DNA of 64,000 nucleotides from Methylogaea oryzae (GTDB lineage Bacteria; Pseudomonadota; Gammaproteobacteria; Methylococcales; Methylococcaceae): the NCBI RefSeq assembly GCF_019669985.1, contig NZ_AP019782.1, positions 798,501 to 862,500 of the forward strand, written 5' to 3'. Shown here piece after piece: positions 9,778 to 17,915 of this stretch (within the stretch, counting starts at the first letter, position 1; each line of letters starts with the position of its first letter). The position numbers were made by a program, and so were the translations under genes. Under the pieces are notes generated by a model. It was given only the letters and a program-made list of their open reading frames with translations, was not told the DNA's origin and did no database searches.

Positions 9778-10248
9778 TTAACGGCTCTCCTCGCTGCGCC
9801 AGCGTTGCACTTGCACCCGCCAGGCGCCGTCCGGCGTGCGCTTGAGCACGTGGTGCAGTAAGCCTTGGTAACGGTAGGTGATGACGTTGCCGGCCTTGCC
9901 CAGCGGGGCGGCGCCGATGAGTTCGGCGCGGCTGACCACCGTGTCGGCGTTCTCCCGCCGCGCCGTCAGCAGTTTGAGGCGGTAGTGGCCGTTGCGCATG
10001 GCCATCAGGCTTTCCCAAAAACGGCGGATGGAGTCGCCGCCGTGGGAGGCACCGCCGTCCGGTGCGATCAGCATGGCGTCGCCGGTCAGCAGACTGGGGA
10101 TATCGTCCGGCCGCCCCCGGGACATGGCGCTGTTCCAGCCCGCCAAGTCCGCCTCGGCGATGCGCTGGGCCGGCTCCTCTGCGTCAGCCGGCGTTGCGGC
10201 CAGTAAAGCGACGGCACAGGCGAGGCAACGAATCGGGCGGCGGTTCAT
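9778..10248 (-). CDS. Exported SnoaL/DUF4440-like (NTF2-fold) protein
   Basis: This is a 156-residue protein with a signal peptide (MNRRPIRCLACAVALLAATPADA) followed by an NTF2-like domain. It shows a helix with W-N-S-AMSRGRPDDIPSLLTGDAMLIAPDG and a terminal strand ending VQRWRSEESR, the usual layout of SnoaL-like or DUF4440 proteins. Such proteins bind or turn over small molecules, and no specific role can be given. It is placed between hupH and hupK with small gaps, so it is co-transcribed with the uptake hydrogenase, but it is not a standard hup gene that I know. Confidence 0.65.
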   Translation of the reverse strand: MNRRPIRCLACAVALLAATPADAEEPAQRIAEADLAGWNSAMSRGRPDDIPSLLTGDAMLIAPDGGASHGGDSIRRFWESLMAMRNGHYRLKLLTARRENADTVVSRAELIGAAPLGKAGNVITYRYQGLLHHVLKRTPDGAWRVQVQRWRSEESR

Positions 10249-10267
10249 GGCGTTTCTCCGGGGTATG

Positions 10268-11107
10268 TCATCGATCCAGTTCGGCCAGGGTTTCCGCCAG
10301 CCGGGCGGCGGAGTCGGCCAGGTCCTCCGCGGCCGCCAGGGCCACCGACGGCATGCGGGTGATTTCCAGGGTGTTGAGGATCATCTGGCCGGGCGAATTG
10401 AAATACTGCACCCACCACACCCCGGGCAGCCGGGTGAGATGGATGCGGCAGTCGCCGTAGCCCTTGGACACCAGGGACAGGCCGGCCAGGCCCAGGGTAT
10501 CGCTCAGCACGGCCACGTCTTCCGGCGTCATGGGCAGCAGGGACAGGTTGACGACGCTTTCCCGGCCGGGGCTATATTTCTGCGATTTGCCGGCGATTTC
10601 CGCCAGCACCGCCGGGGCGTTCATGACGCCGGCCGGGTAGTGCTGCGGCAGGGACGGTGGCTGGCCGGCGGTGAGGCGTTCGGCCCAGTGGAGCACCGCG
10701 GCCGGCAGGGGGCCGGTTTCCAGGTAGTCCTGCACCGTGCCGTCCTCGCCCAGGGCGCGGATTTGCCACAGGCCGGCGAACACCGATTCCTCCATTTCCA
10801 GGCGCCGGCGGTCGGCGGCGATGCGTATGCCGATTTCGCCCCGGCCCAGCACTTCGCCGACGAAGCGGCGGCTGGGGGCGTCCAGCGCGGCGAGGTCCCA
10901 GCGGCCTTCCGGCTCGGCGCCGGCCATATGCCGGGCGATTTCCGCCAGCAACGTGCGTCCGCCGGCGGCGGCTTGCGGGTCGCAGCCGTGCAGGTTCGGC
11001 GCCCGGTAGGTGTGCATGCCCTGCGGCAGGGGCGGGTAGTCGCAATCCGCGGCATCGGCACAGCCGGGCAGGGGGGATTCGGCAAAGAGGGGCAGGGCGT
11101 TATTCAT
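10268..11107 (-). CDS. hupH: Hydrogenase accessory protein HupH
   Basis: This is a 279-residue member of the HupH/HyaF family, which assists maturation of the small subunit of O2-tolerant group 1 hydrogenases. Recognisable family blocks are residues 85-110 (GEIGIRIAADRRRLEMEESV) and the C-terminal segment VVNLSLLPMTPEDV through WWVQYFNSPGQMILNTLEI. The start at 11107 overlaps the hupF stop as ATGA. A neighbouring hupG is absent, and no rubredoxin gene (hupI) accompanies it. Confidence 0.85.
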   Translation of the reverse strand: MNNALPLFAESPLPGCADAADCDYPPLPQGMHTYRAPNLHGCDPQAAAGGRTLLAEIARHMAGAEPEGRWDLAALDAPSRRFVGEVLGRGEIGIRIAADRRRLEMEESVFAGLWQIRALGEDGTVQDYLETGPLPAAVLHWAERLTAGQPPSLPQHYPAGVMNAPAVLAEIAGKSQKYSPGRESVVNLSLLPMTPEDVAVLSDTLGLAGLSLVSKGYGDCRIHLTRLPGVWWVQYFNSPGQMILNTLEITRMPSVALAAAEDLADSAARLAETLAELDR

Positions 11108-11412
11108 GGGCGGGTCGGCGGCTGGAGGAAATCGGGCAATTGCGGTTCCCGTCCGGCCAGGTCGGGAAACCAGCGGTCCAGGTCGGCGTCGCCGGCCATG
11201 GCCTGTTGCAGGGCCAGCAAGGCGTCCTGGATTTGCTGCGCCCGCTGGGCGTCGATCACTTCGCGGGCCGCGTGCATGAACACCAGCAGCCAGGCGCCGG
11301 CGGGGGGCTGGCCCACCAAACGAGTGTCGACGATGCGGGGGCCGTCGGGACCCTGGCACAGGGCGTTGTGCTCGCCGCTTTCCAGTATTTGCATGGGGAT
11401 GCCGATGCACAC
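11104..11412 (-). CDS. hupF: HypC-like hydrogenase chaperone HupF
   Basis: This is a 102-residue HypC paralogue beginning (M)CIGIPMQILESGE. Cys2 is the metal-handling residue, and the longer C-terminal tail compared with HypC is typical of HupF/HoxL, which protects the HupL precursor under oxygen. It uses a GTG start at 11412, chosen because it places Cys at position 2. It sits two bases after hupD and overlaps hupH by four bases. Confidence 0.9.
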   Translation of the reverse strand: MCIGIPMQILESGEHNALCQGPDGPRIVDTRLVGQPPAGAWLLVFMHAAREVIDAQRAQQIQDALLALQQAMAGDADLDRWFPDLAGREPQLPDFLQPPTRP

Positions 11413-11414
11413 GG

Positions 11415-12008
11415 CTAGCGGCTCCCGTCGAGCAAGCGGGCGTCGCCGATGCGGCAGGCCTGTTGGGCGCTGGGGCGCAGCCGTTCGTAGACGTCCATGT
11501 CCAGGGCCGCGTCGGAAGGGCTTTCGTCCCGTGGGCCGGCGGCGATGCCCAGCGATTGCAGGTAGGCGAGGATGCGCGCCATGGCCGGCTCCAGTTGTGC
11601 CTTGACCTGGGGCGTCAGGCTGCCGCCATAGTCCTCCAGCAGCACCGGCTGCACGCCGACCACGCACAGCCGGCTGGGGCCTTGGCCCATCAGCCGGCAC
11701 AAGGCCAGGACTTCCTGGAAACTGACCTGGTGCAGGCTCAGCTTGCCCGAGGACAAGTACTGCGGTACCTCGTCGTCCACTGCTTGCAGCAAGCTGCCGG
11801 GCTCTTGGCGGAAGTCCACCGCGTCGGCGATCACCAGGGTATCGCAGGCCTGCACGTAGGGAATCAGGCCCAAGCCCTGGGTGCCGCCGTCCAACAGGGT
11901 GACGTTCGGCGGAAACGCGTAGCGCCGCTCCAGGGCCTGCACCACGCGCACGCCGAAGCCTTCGTCGGCCCACAGCAGATTGCCTATGCCCAGGATCAGG
12001 ACGCGCAT
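11415..12008 (-). CDS. hupD: Hydrogenase-1 maturation protease HupD
   Basis: This is a 197-residue endopeptidase of the HybD/HyaD family that removes the C-terminal tail of HupL after nickel insertion. The three expected nickel-sensing ligands are present: Glu in GNLLWADEGFG, Asp in IADAVDFRQ and His in LHQVSFQEV. The start at 12008 (MRVLILGIGN) fits the family; upstream in-frame codons run through a palindromic repeat and are rejected. It is one of three hydrogenase proteases in the window, each next to its own large subunit. Confidence 0.94.
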   Translation of the reverse strand: MRVLILGIGNLLWADEGFGVRVVQALERRYAFPPNVTLLDGGTQGLGLIPYVQACDTLVIADAVDFRQEPGSLLQAVDDEVPQYLSSGKLSLHQVSFQEVLALCRLMGQGPSRLCVVGVQPVLLEDYGGSLTPQVKAQLEPAMARILAYLQSLGIAAGPRDESPSDAALDMDVYERLRPSAQQACRIGDARLLDGSR

Positions 12009-12039
12009 GGCCGAGTCGAAATCCGCAGCAACTTTGGTT

Positions 12040-12061
12040 TCCCTCCCCCTTGGGGAGAGGG
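12040..12061. repeat. Short palindromic repeat, CCCTCCCC/GGGGAGAGGG type
   Basis: A single hairpin arm lies between hupC and hupD. It has the same core as the larger elements at 5448-5580 and 13557-13655, and is probably a partial copy. Confidence 0.6.
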
Positions 12062-12111
12062 CCATGACGAGCACGCTTTTGGTTGTATCGGAAACATGGC
12101 AGCCATGGCCG

Positions 12112-12792
12112 TCAGGGCCTGTCGTCCTTCCACACCCGCCAGCCGTCGACCATGGTGCTGGCGACGGTTTGCCGCGACAGATGCTGTTCGCGCACGGCCA
12201 CGTAGATGTGGGTGAGGGTGAACACCAGCAAATACCACATGCCCAGATGGTGCAGGCTGTGCACCTGCTGGCTGCCGCCCAGGGCCGGCAGCAGCCAGCC
12301 GAAAGCCGTTGCCGCCCAGCCGCCGGCGCCTTCGCCGTAGAGGGCGAAGCCGCTGGCGATCATGAACAGGCCGCCCAACACGTAGAAGAGGAACATGGCC
12401 AAGCCCGCCAGGGGATTGTGGCCGGCGTGCTTGCGCGGCTCCTGCACCAGGAACGCATACCAAAGCAGCTCGTGCCACAGTCCGCTCCACCAACGGGGAT
12501 CGTGCACGGCCGGGGCGAACAATTCGCGGGCGTAGCGGTTGCCTACTAGCGCCCAATAGGCACGGCCGATCAAGCCTATCGCCAGGATGTAGCCGGCGGA
12601 AAAATGCGCAAAGCGGATATAGCCCATGAGGAAGTGGCCGCTGGCCTCGCCGCCGCCGGCTAGCGGCGGGTGGGCGATCAGCCAGCCGGTCGCCATTAGC
12701 GCGACGATGGCGGCGGCGTTGAGCCAGTGCCACAGACGCACCGGCTTTTCGTAGACGTAAATGCGGTCGGGCAGGGATAACACGTTGGACAT
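12112..12792 (-). CDS. hupC: Hydrogenase b-type cytochrome subunit HupC
   Basis: This is a 226-residue integral membrane di-heme cytochrome b that anchors HupSL and passes electrons to the quinone pool. Four hydrophobic helices are visible, and the expected heme histidines occur in LWHWLNAAAIV (helix 1), HFSAGYILAIGLIGR (helix 2) and the pair in HHLGMWYLLVFTLTHIYVA (helix 4). The start at 12792 (MSNVLSLPD) is preferred to an earlier in-frame ATG 12 codons upstream because family members begin close to this point. It lies downstream of hupE rather than directly after hupL. Confidence 0.93.
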   Translation of the reverse strand: MSNVLSLPDRIYVYEKPVRLWHWLNAAAIVALMATGWLIAHPPLAGGGEASGHFLMGYIRFAHFSAGYILAIGLIGRAYWALVGNRYARELFAPAVHDPRWWSGLWHELLWYAFLVQEPRKHAGHNPLAGLAMFLFYVLGGLFMIASGFALYGEGAGGWAATAFGWLLPALGGSQQVHSLHHLGMWYLLVFTLTHIYVAVREQHLSRQTVASTMVDGWRVWKDDRP

Positions 12793-12883
12793 GGCAATAC
12801 CTTCAAATTGTCGGCCGGGGTGACGCAAGGAACCCCAGCATCGGCCTGTGGTTGTGCGCTGGGGTTCGCGGACTCATCGCACC

Positions 12884-13456
12884 CTACGCAAACAACAGGA
12901 ATGTGCCCCAGGCGCCCATCAGTCCGCCCAGGCCGCGATACAGCACGGGCACGCGCAGCAGCGACCAGCCCAGCGCGATGCCGGCGATGTGCAGCAACGC
13001 GGTGGCCGCGGCGAAACCCGCGGCATAGGCCGAAAAATCGGCCCCCGCCGCCATTTCCGCGCCATGGGCGTGGCCGTGGAACAACGCGAACAAACCCACC
13101 AGCAGGGCGGCATGGCCGATGCCCAAGCGCGCCATGCTCGCCATCAGCAGGCCCAGCAACAGCACGGAAGCGGCGATGCCGGTTTCCTCGCCCGCCAAGG
13201 GCAAACCGGCCACCGCCAAACCGGCACCCGCCGCCATCACCGCCACGAACACCAGCGGCAGCAGCCAAGCCCGGCGCGGCGCCACGGCCGCCGCCCACAG
13301 GCCGACGCCGAGCATGGCCAGCAGATGGTCGAGGCCGGCAAAGGGGTGGGTGAAGCCAGCCAGGAATCCGTCCAGCGGATGGACGCCGGTGTGGGCCAGG
13401 GCGGCGGGTGCGGCCAGCACTGCCAGGCCGGCTAGGAACGCAGTAGTCAAACGCAT
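12884..13456 (-). CDS. hupE: HupE/UreJ-family membrane protein
   Basis: This 190-residue protein has a signal-like first helix (MRLTTAFLAGLAVLAAPAALAH) and further transmembrane segments. The HupE/UreJ signature is HTGVHPLDGFLAGFTHPFAGLDHLLAMLGVG, rich in potential metal-binding His/Asp, with a second His cluster in FALFHGHAHGAE. Family members are nickel permeases linked to hydrogenase or urease genes. Here the placement between hupL and hupC indicates nickel supply for hydrogenase. Confidence 0.92.
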   Translation of the reverse strand: MRLTTAFLAGLAVLAAPAALAHTGVHPLDGFLAGFTHPFAGLDHLLAMLGVGLWAAAVAPRRAWLLPLVFVAVMAAGAGLAVAGLPLAGEETGIAASVLLLGLLMASMARLGIGHAALLVGLFALFHGHAHGAEMAAGADFSAYAAGFAAATALLHIAGIALGWSLLRVPVLYRGLGGLMGAWGTFLLFA

Positions 13457-13556
13457 AAATACCTCATCTTTAGCTTGCTCGCTCCCAAGCTGGAGTTTGG
13501 GAACGGCTATCGGGATGCTCTACAGTCACTGTCATCGGTTGAGCTTGCCGTTCGGT

Positions 13557-13655
13557 TTCCCTCTCCCTCAGGGAGAGGGCAGGGTGAGGGGAATTAAAGG
13601 CCGTGGCTTTTTATCCCCCCCCTCACCCCAACCCTCTCCCGCTGGAGAGGGAGCC
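13557..13655. repeat. Dispersed palindromic element between hupL and hupE
   Basis: Two arms in opposite orientation (13558-13591 and 13615-13652) contain CCCTCTCCC/GGGAGAGGG cores and CCCTCACCCC/GGGTGAGGGG flanks. The structure matches the copy inside hypF. The transcript between hupL and hupE would carry a strong compound hairpin here, which could stabilise the upstream hupSL message or lower downstream expression. Confidence 0.8.
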
Positions 13656-13707
13656 GGCAGCGCCGCCTTAGTTAGGCAGTGGCGCCCCGCGCGGGAATAC
13701 AGCCAAC

Positions 13708-15495
13708 CTATCGCACCTTCACCTGCAACAACTCCTTGCCGTCCTGGTCCATCACGTGGGTGGAGCAGGCCAGGCAGGGATCGAAGCTGTGCAGGGTGCG
13801 GAGAATTTCCAAGGGCTCTTCCGGCTTGGCCACCTGGGTGTTCATCAGCGCGGCTTCGAAAGCGCCGATATTGCCTTTCGGGTCGCGCGGCGAGCCGTTC
13901 CACGTGGTGGGCACGATGCACTGGTAGTTGTCGATCTTGCCGTCCTTGATCTTGATCCAGTGGCCCAGGGCGCCGCGCGGCGCTTCCGTGGTGCCCACGC
14001 CCTGGGCTTCCTTGGGCCAGGTGCTGGGATCCCAACGGCTCACGTTGGCGGTGGTCAAGTCGCCGGCCTTGATGTTTTTCACCAGCTTGTCCTGGAAGTG
14101 CCTCATCTGGTGGGCGCAGTACTGCGCTTCCAAGCCGCGGGCGGCGGTGCGGCCCAGGGTGGAGAACAGCGCCGTCACCGGCAGGCCCAATTCGCCCAAG
14201 AGCTGGTCCACCGGCTCCTTTATGGCCGGCATCCCCTGGGCGTAGCCGATGATGTAGCGGGCCAACGGGCCCACTTCCATGGCGTGGCCTTTCCAGCGCG
14301 GCGCCTTGATCCAGGAATACTTGGCGCTTTCGTCCAGGTTTTCGATGTGGGTCTTGGTGCCTTTGGTTTTATGGCCCAGGGCGAAGTGCGGCTCGGTGAC
14401 GCCGTCGAAAGGATGCAGGCCCTGGTCGTCGTTGCTGTAGCGGTACCAGGAATGGGTGACGAATTCCTGGATTTGCGCCGGGTCCTTCAGGTCTACCTCG
14501 TGCACTTCCTTGAGGTTGCCGCCGATGATGGCGCCGCGCGGCAGGATCAAATTGCCCGCCGAGCGGTCGTTGGCCTTTTCCGGAATGTCGCCGTAGCTGA
14601 GCACGTTGGTGGCCGACAGGCCGCCGCCGTATTGCCAATCCTTGTAGAAGGAAGCGATGGCTTTCAGGTCGGGCAGATACACCTGCTCAATAAACTCAAT
14701 TGTTCGGTCGATGATGGACGACACCAGATTCAACCGTTCCATGTTCACCGCGCCGCCGGCCCCGTCCACATTGATGGCGCAGGGCACGCCGCCCACCAGC
14801 CAGTTGGGGTGGGGGTTTTTGCCGCCGTAGACGGCGTGGATCTTGACGATGTCCTTCTGGAAATCCAGCGCTTCCAGGTAATGAGCCACGGCCATCAGGT
14901 TGGCTTCCGGCGGCAGCTTGTAGGCCGGGTTGCCCCAGTAGCCGTTGCTGAACGGCCCCAACTGGCCGCTTTCCACGAACTTCTTCAACCGGCTGGCGAT
15001 GTCCTGGAAATAGCCGGGCGAGGAATTGGGCCAGGGCGATATGCTCTGGGCCAGGGCGGAAGTCGCCTTGGGATCGGCCTTGAGGGCGCTGACCACGTCC
15101 ACCCAGTCCAGGGCGTGCAAATGGTAGAAATGCACCAAGTGGTCGTGGGCCTGCAGCGTCAACTGCATGATGTTGCGGATGCTGTTGGCGTTTTCCGGTA
15201 TCTGTATGCCCAGCGCGTCTTCCACCGCCCGCACCGAGGTGAGGGCGTGGGTGCCGGTGCAGACGCCGCAGATCCTTTCGGTGAAGGCCCAGGCGTCGCG
15301 CGGATCGCGGCCCTTGAGGATGATTTCCAGGCCGCGCCACATGGTGCCGCTGGATACGGCGTTGCGGATGACGTTGTTCTCGTCGATGTTGACCTCGCAA
15401 CGCAGGTGGCCTTCGATGCGGGTCACCGGGTCCACCACGATGCGTGTGCCTTCGTCGTTGAGGGTGTAGCCGTTGGGGGTTTGGATGACGGTCAT
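13708..15495 (-). CDS. hupL: Uptake [NiFe] hydrogenase large subunit HupL (group 1d)
   Basis: This 595-residue subunit carries the NiFe active site that oxidises H2 on the periplasmic face of the inner membrane. The N-terminal metal motif [10 protein letters not shown] (about residue 74) and the C-terminal DPCLACSTH supply the four nickel cysteines. After that His a 15-residue tail ([15 protein letters not shown]) remains, to be cut by HupD. The length and sequence fit the O2-tolerant group 1 enzymes, in agreement with the six-cysteine signature in HupS. The start at 15495 follows hupS by 88 bases that contain a short palindromic repeat. Confidence 0.97.
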   Translation of the reverse strand: MTVIQTPNGYTLNDEGTRIVVDPVTRIEGHLRCEVNIDENNVIRNAVSSGTMWRGLEIILKGRDPRDAWAFTERICGVCTGTHALTSVRAVEDALGIQIPENANSIRNIMQLTLQAHDHLVHFYHLHALDWVDVVSALKADPKATSALAQSISPWPNSSPGYFQDIASRLKKFVESGQLGPFSNGYWGNPAYKLPPEANLMAVAHYLEALDFQKDIVKIHAVYGGKNPHPNWLVGGVPCAINVDGAGGAVNMERLNLVSSIIDRTIEFIEQVYLPDLKAIASFYKDWQYGGGLSATNVLSYGDIPEKANDRSAGNLILPRGAIIGGNLKEVHEVDLKDPAQIQEFVTHSWYRYSNDDQGLHPFDGVTEPHFALGHKTKGTKTHIENLDESAKYSWIKAPRWKGHAMEVGPLARYIIGYAQGMPAIKEPVDQLLGELGLPVTALFSTLGRTAARGLEAQYCAHQMRHFQDKLVKNIKAGDLTTANVSRWDPSTWPKEAQGVGTTEAPRGALGHWIKIKDGKIDNYQCIVPTTWNGSPRDPKGNIGAFEAALMNTQVAKPEEPLEILRTLHSFDPCLACSTHVMDQDGKELLQVKVR

Positions 15496-15539
15496 GGGTT
15501 GTTCTCTTCGTTATTCATTATTATTTGTCGCCCCTTTCC

Positions 15540-15567
15540 GGTCCCCTCTCCTTTCGGGAGAGGGAGC
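15540..15567. repeat. Short palindromic repeat between hupS and hupL
   Basis: A single CCCTCTCC...GGGAGAGGG hairpin lies in the gap between hupS and hupL. It belongs to the same repeat family as the elements at 5448, 12040 and 13557. Confidence 0.65.
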
Positions 15568-15583
15568 CGGAAGAGTGGCGCAA

Positions 15584-16654
15584 CTACAGCGATTTCTCCG
15601 GCTTCTTCAGCACCGAAGCCGCCGCGTGCGCCGCTATGGCCGCGCCCATGGCGCCGGCCGCCGCCAAACCCACTTGGTCGGCGTTGCTTTCCACGCCGAA
15701 CAGGTTGAGGTCGGTGACGCGGTCGTAGAACGAGCCCTTGTCCCAGAAGTTTTCTTCGGAACAGCCCAGGCAGCCGTGGCCGGATTGGATGGGGTAGGAG
15801 GTGCCTTCGTTCCAGCGCACCGTGGAGCAGGCGTTGTAGGTGGTCGGTCCCTTGCAGCCGACTTTGTACAAGCAGTGGCCCTGGCGCGCCGCGTCGTCGT
15901 CCCAGTGTTCGACGAACTGGCCGGCGTCGAAGTGGGGCCGGCGGTAGCATTTGTCGTGGATGCGCTGGCCGTAGAACATCTTCGGCCGGCCCTGGGCGTC
16001 CAGTTCCGGCAGCTTGTCGAAAGTCAGCAGATAGGTGATGACGCCGGTCATCACTTCGGCGATGGGCGGGCAGCCCGGCACCTTGACGATGGGCTTGTCG
16101 GTGATGACTTTGTGGATGGGCGTGGCCTGGGTGGGATTGGGCTTGGCCGCCTGCACGCAGCCGTTGGAGGCGCAGGAGCCCCAGGCGATCACCGCCATGG
16201 CGTCCTTGGCGGCGTAGCGCAGCTGTTCCACGAAGGGCTTGCCGCCGACGATGCAGAACATGCCGTCCTCGTTGAGGGGCGGGTTGCCTTCCACCGCCAG
16301 GATGTAGCGGCCCTTGTACTTCCGGATGGTGTTTTCCAGCGCCGCTTCCGCCTGGTGGCCGGCGGCGGCCATCAGGGTGTCGTCGTAGTCCAGGGACAGC
16401 ATGGACAGTACCACGTCCTTGGCCAGGGGATGGGCGGAACGGATGAAGGATTCCGAGCAGCAGGTGCATTCCAGCCCGTGCAGCCACAGCACCGGCGTGC
16501 GCGGCTTGGTTTCCATGGCATGGGCGATTTGCCCGACGAATTGCGGCCCCAAGGCCATGGCCGAGGCGGTGAGACTGCAATATTTGAGGAAACTGCGCCG
16601 GGTGATGCCCTGGCGGCGCATCACGGCATAAAAACTGTCCTGCTGGTCGCTCAT
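15584..16654 (-). CDS. hupS: Uptake [NiFe] hydrogenase small subunit HupS (group 1d)
   Basis: The 356-residue precursor has a Tat signal ([13 protein letters not shown], residues 19-31) and iron-sulfur ligands for three clusters. A C-terminal hydrophobic anchor (residues 325-348) fits docking to HupC. The motif [10 protein letters not shown] carries the extra cysteine of the six-Cys proximal cluster, and the second one is in [14 protein letters not shown]; both mark O2-tolerant group 1d enzymes. The start at 16654 (MSDQQDS) follows a G-rich Shine-Dalgarno (AGGGGGGAGA) and places the Tat motif at the usual distance, so an upstream start adding 28 codons is rejected. It is the first gene of the hup-hyp operon, with a sigma-54-like site upstream. 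Confidence 0.96.
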   Translation of the reverse strand: MSDQQDSFYAVMRRQGITRRSFLKYCSLTASAMALGPQFVGQIAHAMETKPRTPVLWLHGLECTCCSESFIRSAHPLAKDVVLSMLSLDYDDTLMAAAGHQAEAALENTIRKYKGRYILAVEGNPPLNEDGMFCIVGGKPFVEQLRYAAKDAMAVIAWGSCASNGCVQAAKPNPTQATPIHKVITDKPIVKVPGCPPIAEVMTGVITYLLTFDKLPELDAQGRPKMFYGQRIHDKCYRRPHFDAGQFVEHWDDDAARQGHCLYKVGCKGPTTYNACSTVRWNEGTSYPIQSGHGCLGCSEENFWDKGSFYDRVTDLNLFGVESNADQVGLAAAGAMGAAIAAHAAASVLKKPEKSL

Positions 16655-16972
16655 TCTCCCCCCTGGGTTATTGCTGTTTTTGTCGTCGCGGCGGCCGGCT
16701 TGAACCGGTTGGTGGCGAGTGAACAAAGAACGTGCCATGCCAATTCCTTGCGGTTTATGCGGGATTGGCGGGGGAGGGCGGTGTCTGGACTGTTACAAAA
16801 TGGTGTCGTTGGTCATACATGCTACAGTTGGTCTTACCCCGGAAAATCAGTGCCATACGCCTGGGCGGCTTGTTCGGGGCGCGGGGAAAGAGCGGCATCG
16901 GTGCAAACTTCTTTCCAATACCTCGCGATTTGCACTAAAGTGAATTTCCTATAAAACCTGATGGGAATAGCG
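16655..16972. other. Divergent intergenic region between two hydrogenase operons
   Basis: These 318 bases separate hupS from the second hydrogenase operon. They hold the candidate sigma-54 site near hupS and a lower-G+C stretch just before the rightward operon (TATAAA at 16950-16955, too close to the start to be a convincing -10). I see no gene, repeat or clear operator. Both operons must be controlled from here. Confidence 0.6.
16722..16737 (-). promoter_or_regulatory. Candidate sigma-54 promoter for hupS
   Basis: Read leftward, TGGCACG (16737-16731), four bases, then TTGTT (16726-16722) matches the -24/-12 consensus TGGCACG-N4-TTGCW except for the C of the -12 GC. It lies about 68 bases before the hupS start, which is a plausible leader. 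Sigma-54 control of hup operons through HupR/HoxA-type activators is known in other proteobacteria, but no such activator gene is in the window. Confidence 0.4.
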
Positions 16973-17914
16973 ATGACCTCCCTGTTGTGGCTGCAAACCG
17001 GCGCTTGCGGTGGAGACACCATGGCTTTGTTGTGCGCTGACAGCCCTTCGGTGGAGCAGTTGGCCACCGATTACGGCATCGAGTTGCTGTGGCATCCGTC
17101 CTTGTCGGCGCAACCGGCCGGGCATTTGGACCGGGTGTTGCGGCGCATATTCGACGGCGAGCTGGCGCTGGATATCCTGTGTGTCGAAGGCAGCATCATG
17201 ACCGGACCCAACGGTTCCGGCATGTACGATCCCTACGGCGATCGTTCCAAAATGAGCCTGGTGCGCGAGTTGGCGGACCAAGCCGGCTTCGTCGCCGCCA
17301 TGGGCACTTGCGCCGCTTTCGGCGGAGTGCACGCCGCGCCGCCCAATCCGACCGACTGTCTGGGATTGCAATACGACGGCCAAGCGCCGGGGGGGCTGTT
17401 GCCGCCGGAGTGGCGCTCCGGCCGCGGCCTGCCGGTCATCAACGTGGCCGGCTGTCCCGCCCATCCCAATGCCATGACCAAGACGCTGGCCATGCTGGCT
17501 TCCGGCCTGCCGCTGGAGTTGGACGCCCTCAACCGGCCGAAGGCGTTTTTCAGCAGCCTGGTGCACCAGGGCTGTACTCGCAACGAGTACCACGAATACG
17601 ACGTGGAGGACACCGAGTTCGGCGAGCGCGGCTGCTTGTTCTTCAACCTGGGCTGTCGCGGCCCGTCCACCCTGGCGGTATGCAATACCGAGCTGTGGAA
17701 CGGCAGCAACAGCAAAACCCGCGCCGGCGTGCCCTGTTTCGGTTGCACTTCGCCGGATTTCCCCCGCAGCCACGATTTGTTTCGCACGGAGAAAATCGGC
17801 GCCATTCCGCTGGATCTGCCCTTGGACGTGCAGCGCGCCGGCTACATGGCCTACAAGAGCCTGGCTCACGAAGCGGCGCCGCAACGGGTGCTGGACAAGG
17901 CCATGGAGCCCTGA
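16973..17914 (+). CDS. Cytosolic [NiFe] hydrogenase small subunit, group 2-like
   Basis: This 313-residue electron-transfer subunit has no Tat signal or membrane anchor, so it is cytosolic. It starts MTSLLWLQTGAC, closely resembling cyanobacterial HupS and actinobacterial-type small subunits. The proximal cluster motif is C12-G-G-D15 where standard enzymes have CxxC. Remaining cluster ligands are visible in GTCAAFGG, VAGCPAHPN, HQGCTRN, GCRGPST and VPCFGCTSPDF. I chose the ATG at 16973 because GGGAA sits correctly upstream and the protein then begins like its relatives; an ATG four codons earlier lacks a ribosome site. It is the first gene of a four-gene operon. Group 2a, 2c or 1h membership needs a tree. 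Confidence 0.92.
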   Translation: MTSLLWLQTGACGGDTMALLCADSPSVEQLATDYGIELLWHPSLSAQPAGHLDRVLRRIFDGELALDILCVEGSIMTGPNGSGMYDPYGDRSKMSLVRELADQAGFVAAMGTCAAFGGVHAAPPNPTDCLGLQYDGQAPGGLLPPEWRSGRGLPVINVAGCPAHPNAMTKTLAMLASGLPLELDALNRPKAFFSSLVHQGCTRNEYHEYDVEDTEFGERGCLFFNLGCRGPSTLAVCNTELWNGSNSKTRAGVPCFGCTSPDFPRSHDLFRTEKIGAIPLDLPLDVQRAGYMAYKSLAHEAAPQRVLDKAMEP

Positions 17915-17915
17915 C

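Noticed and set aside
16838-16860. Second sigma-54 site in the divergent hydrogenase region
   Set aside because: TGGCACT is present on the minus strand, but the -12 position reads TTCC, lacking the essential G.
16961-16975. Earlier ATG for the group 2-like small subunit
   Set aside because: No ribosome site precedes it, and relatives start at MT-x-x-LWLQ, which corresponds to the ATG at 16973.
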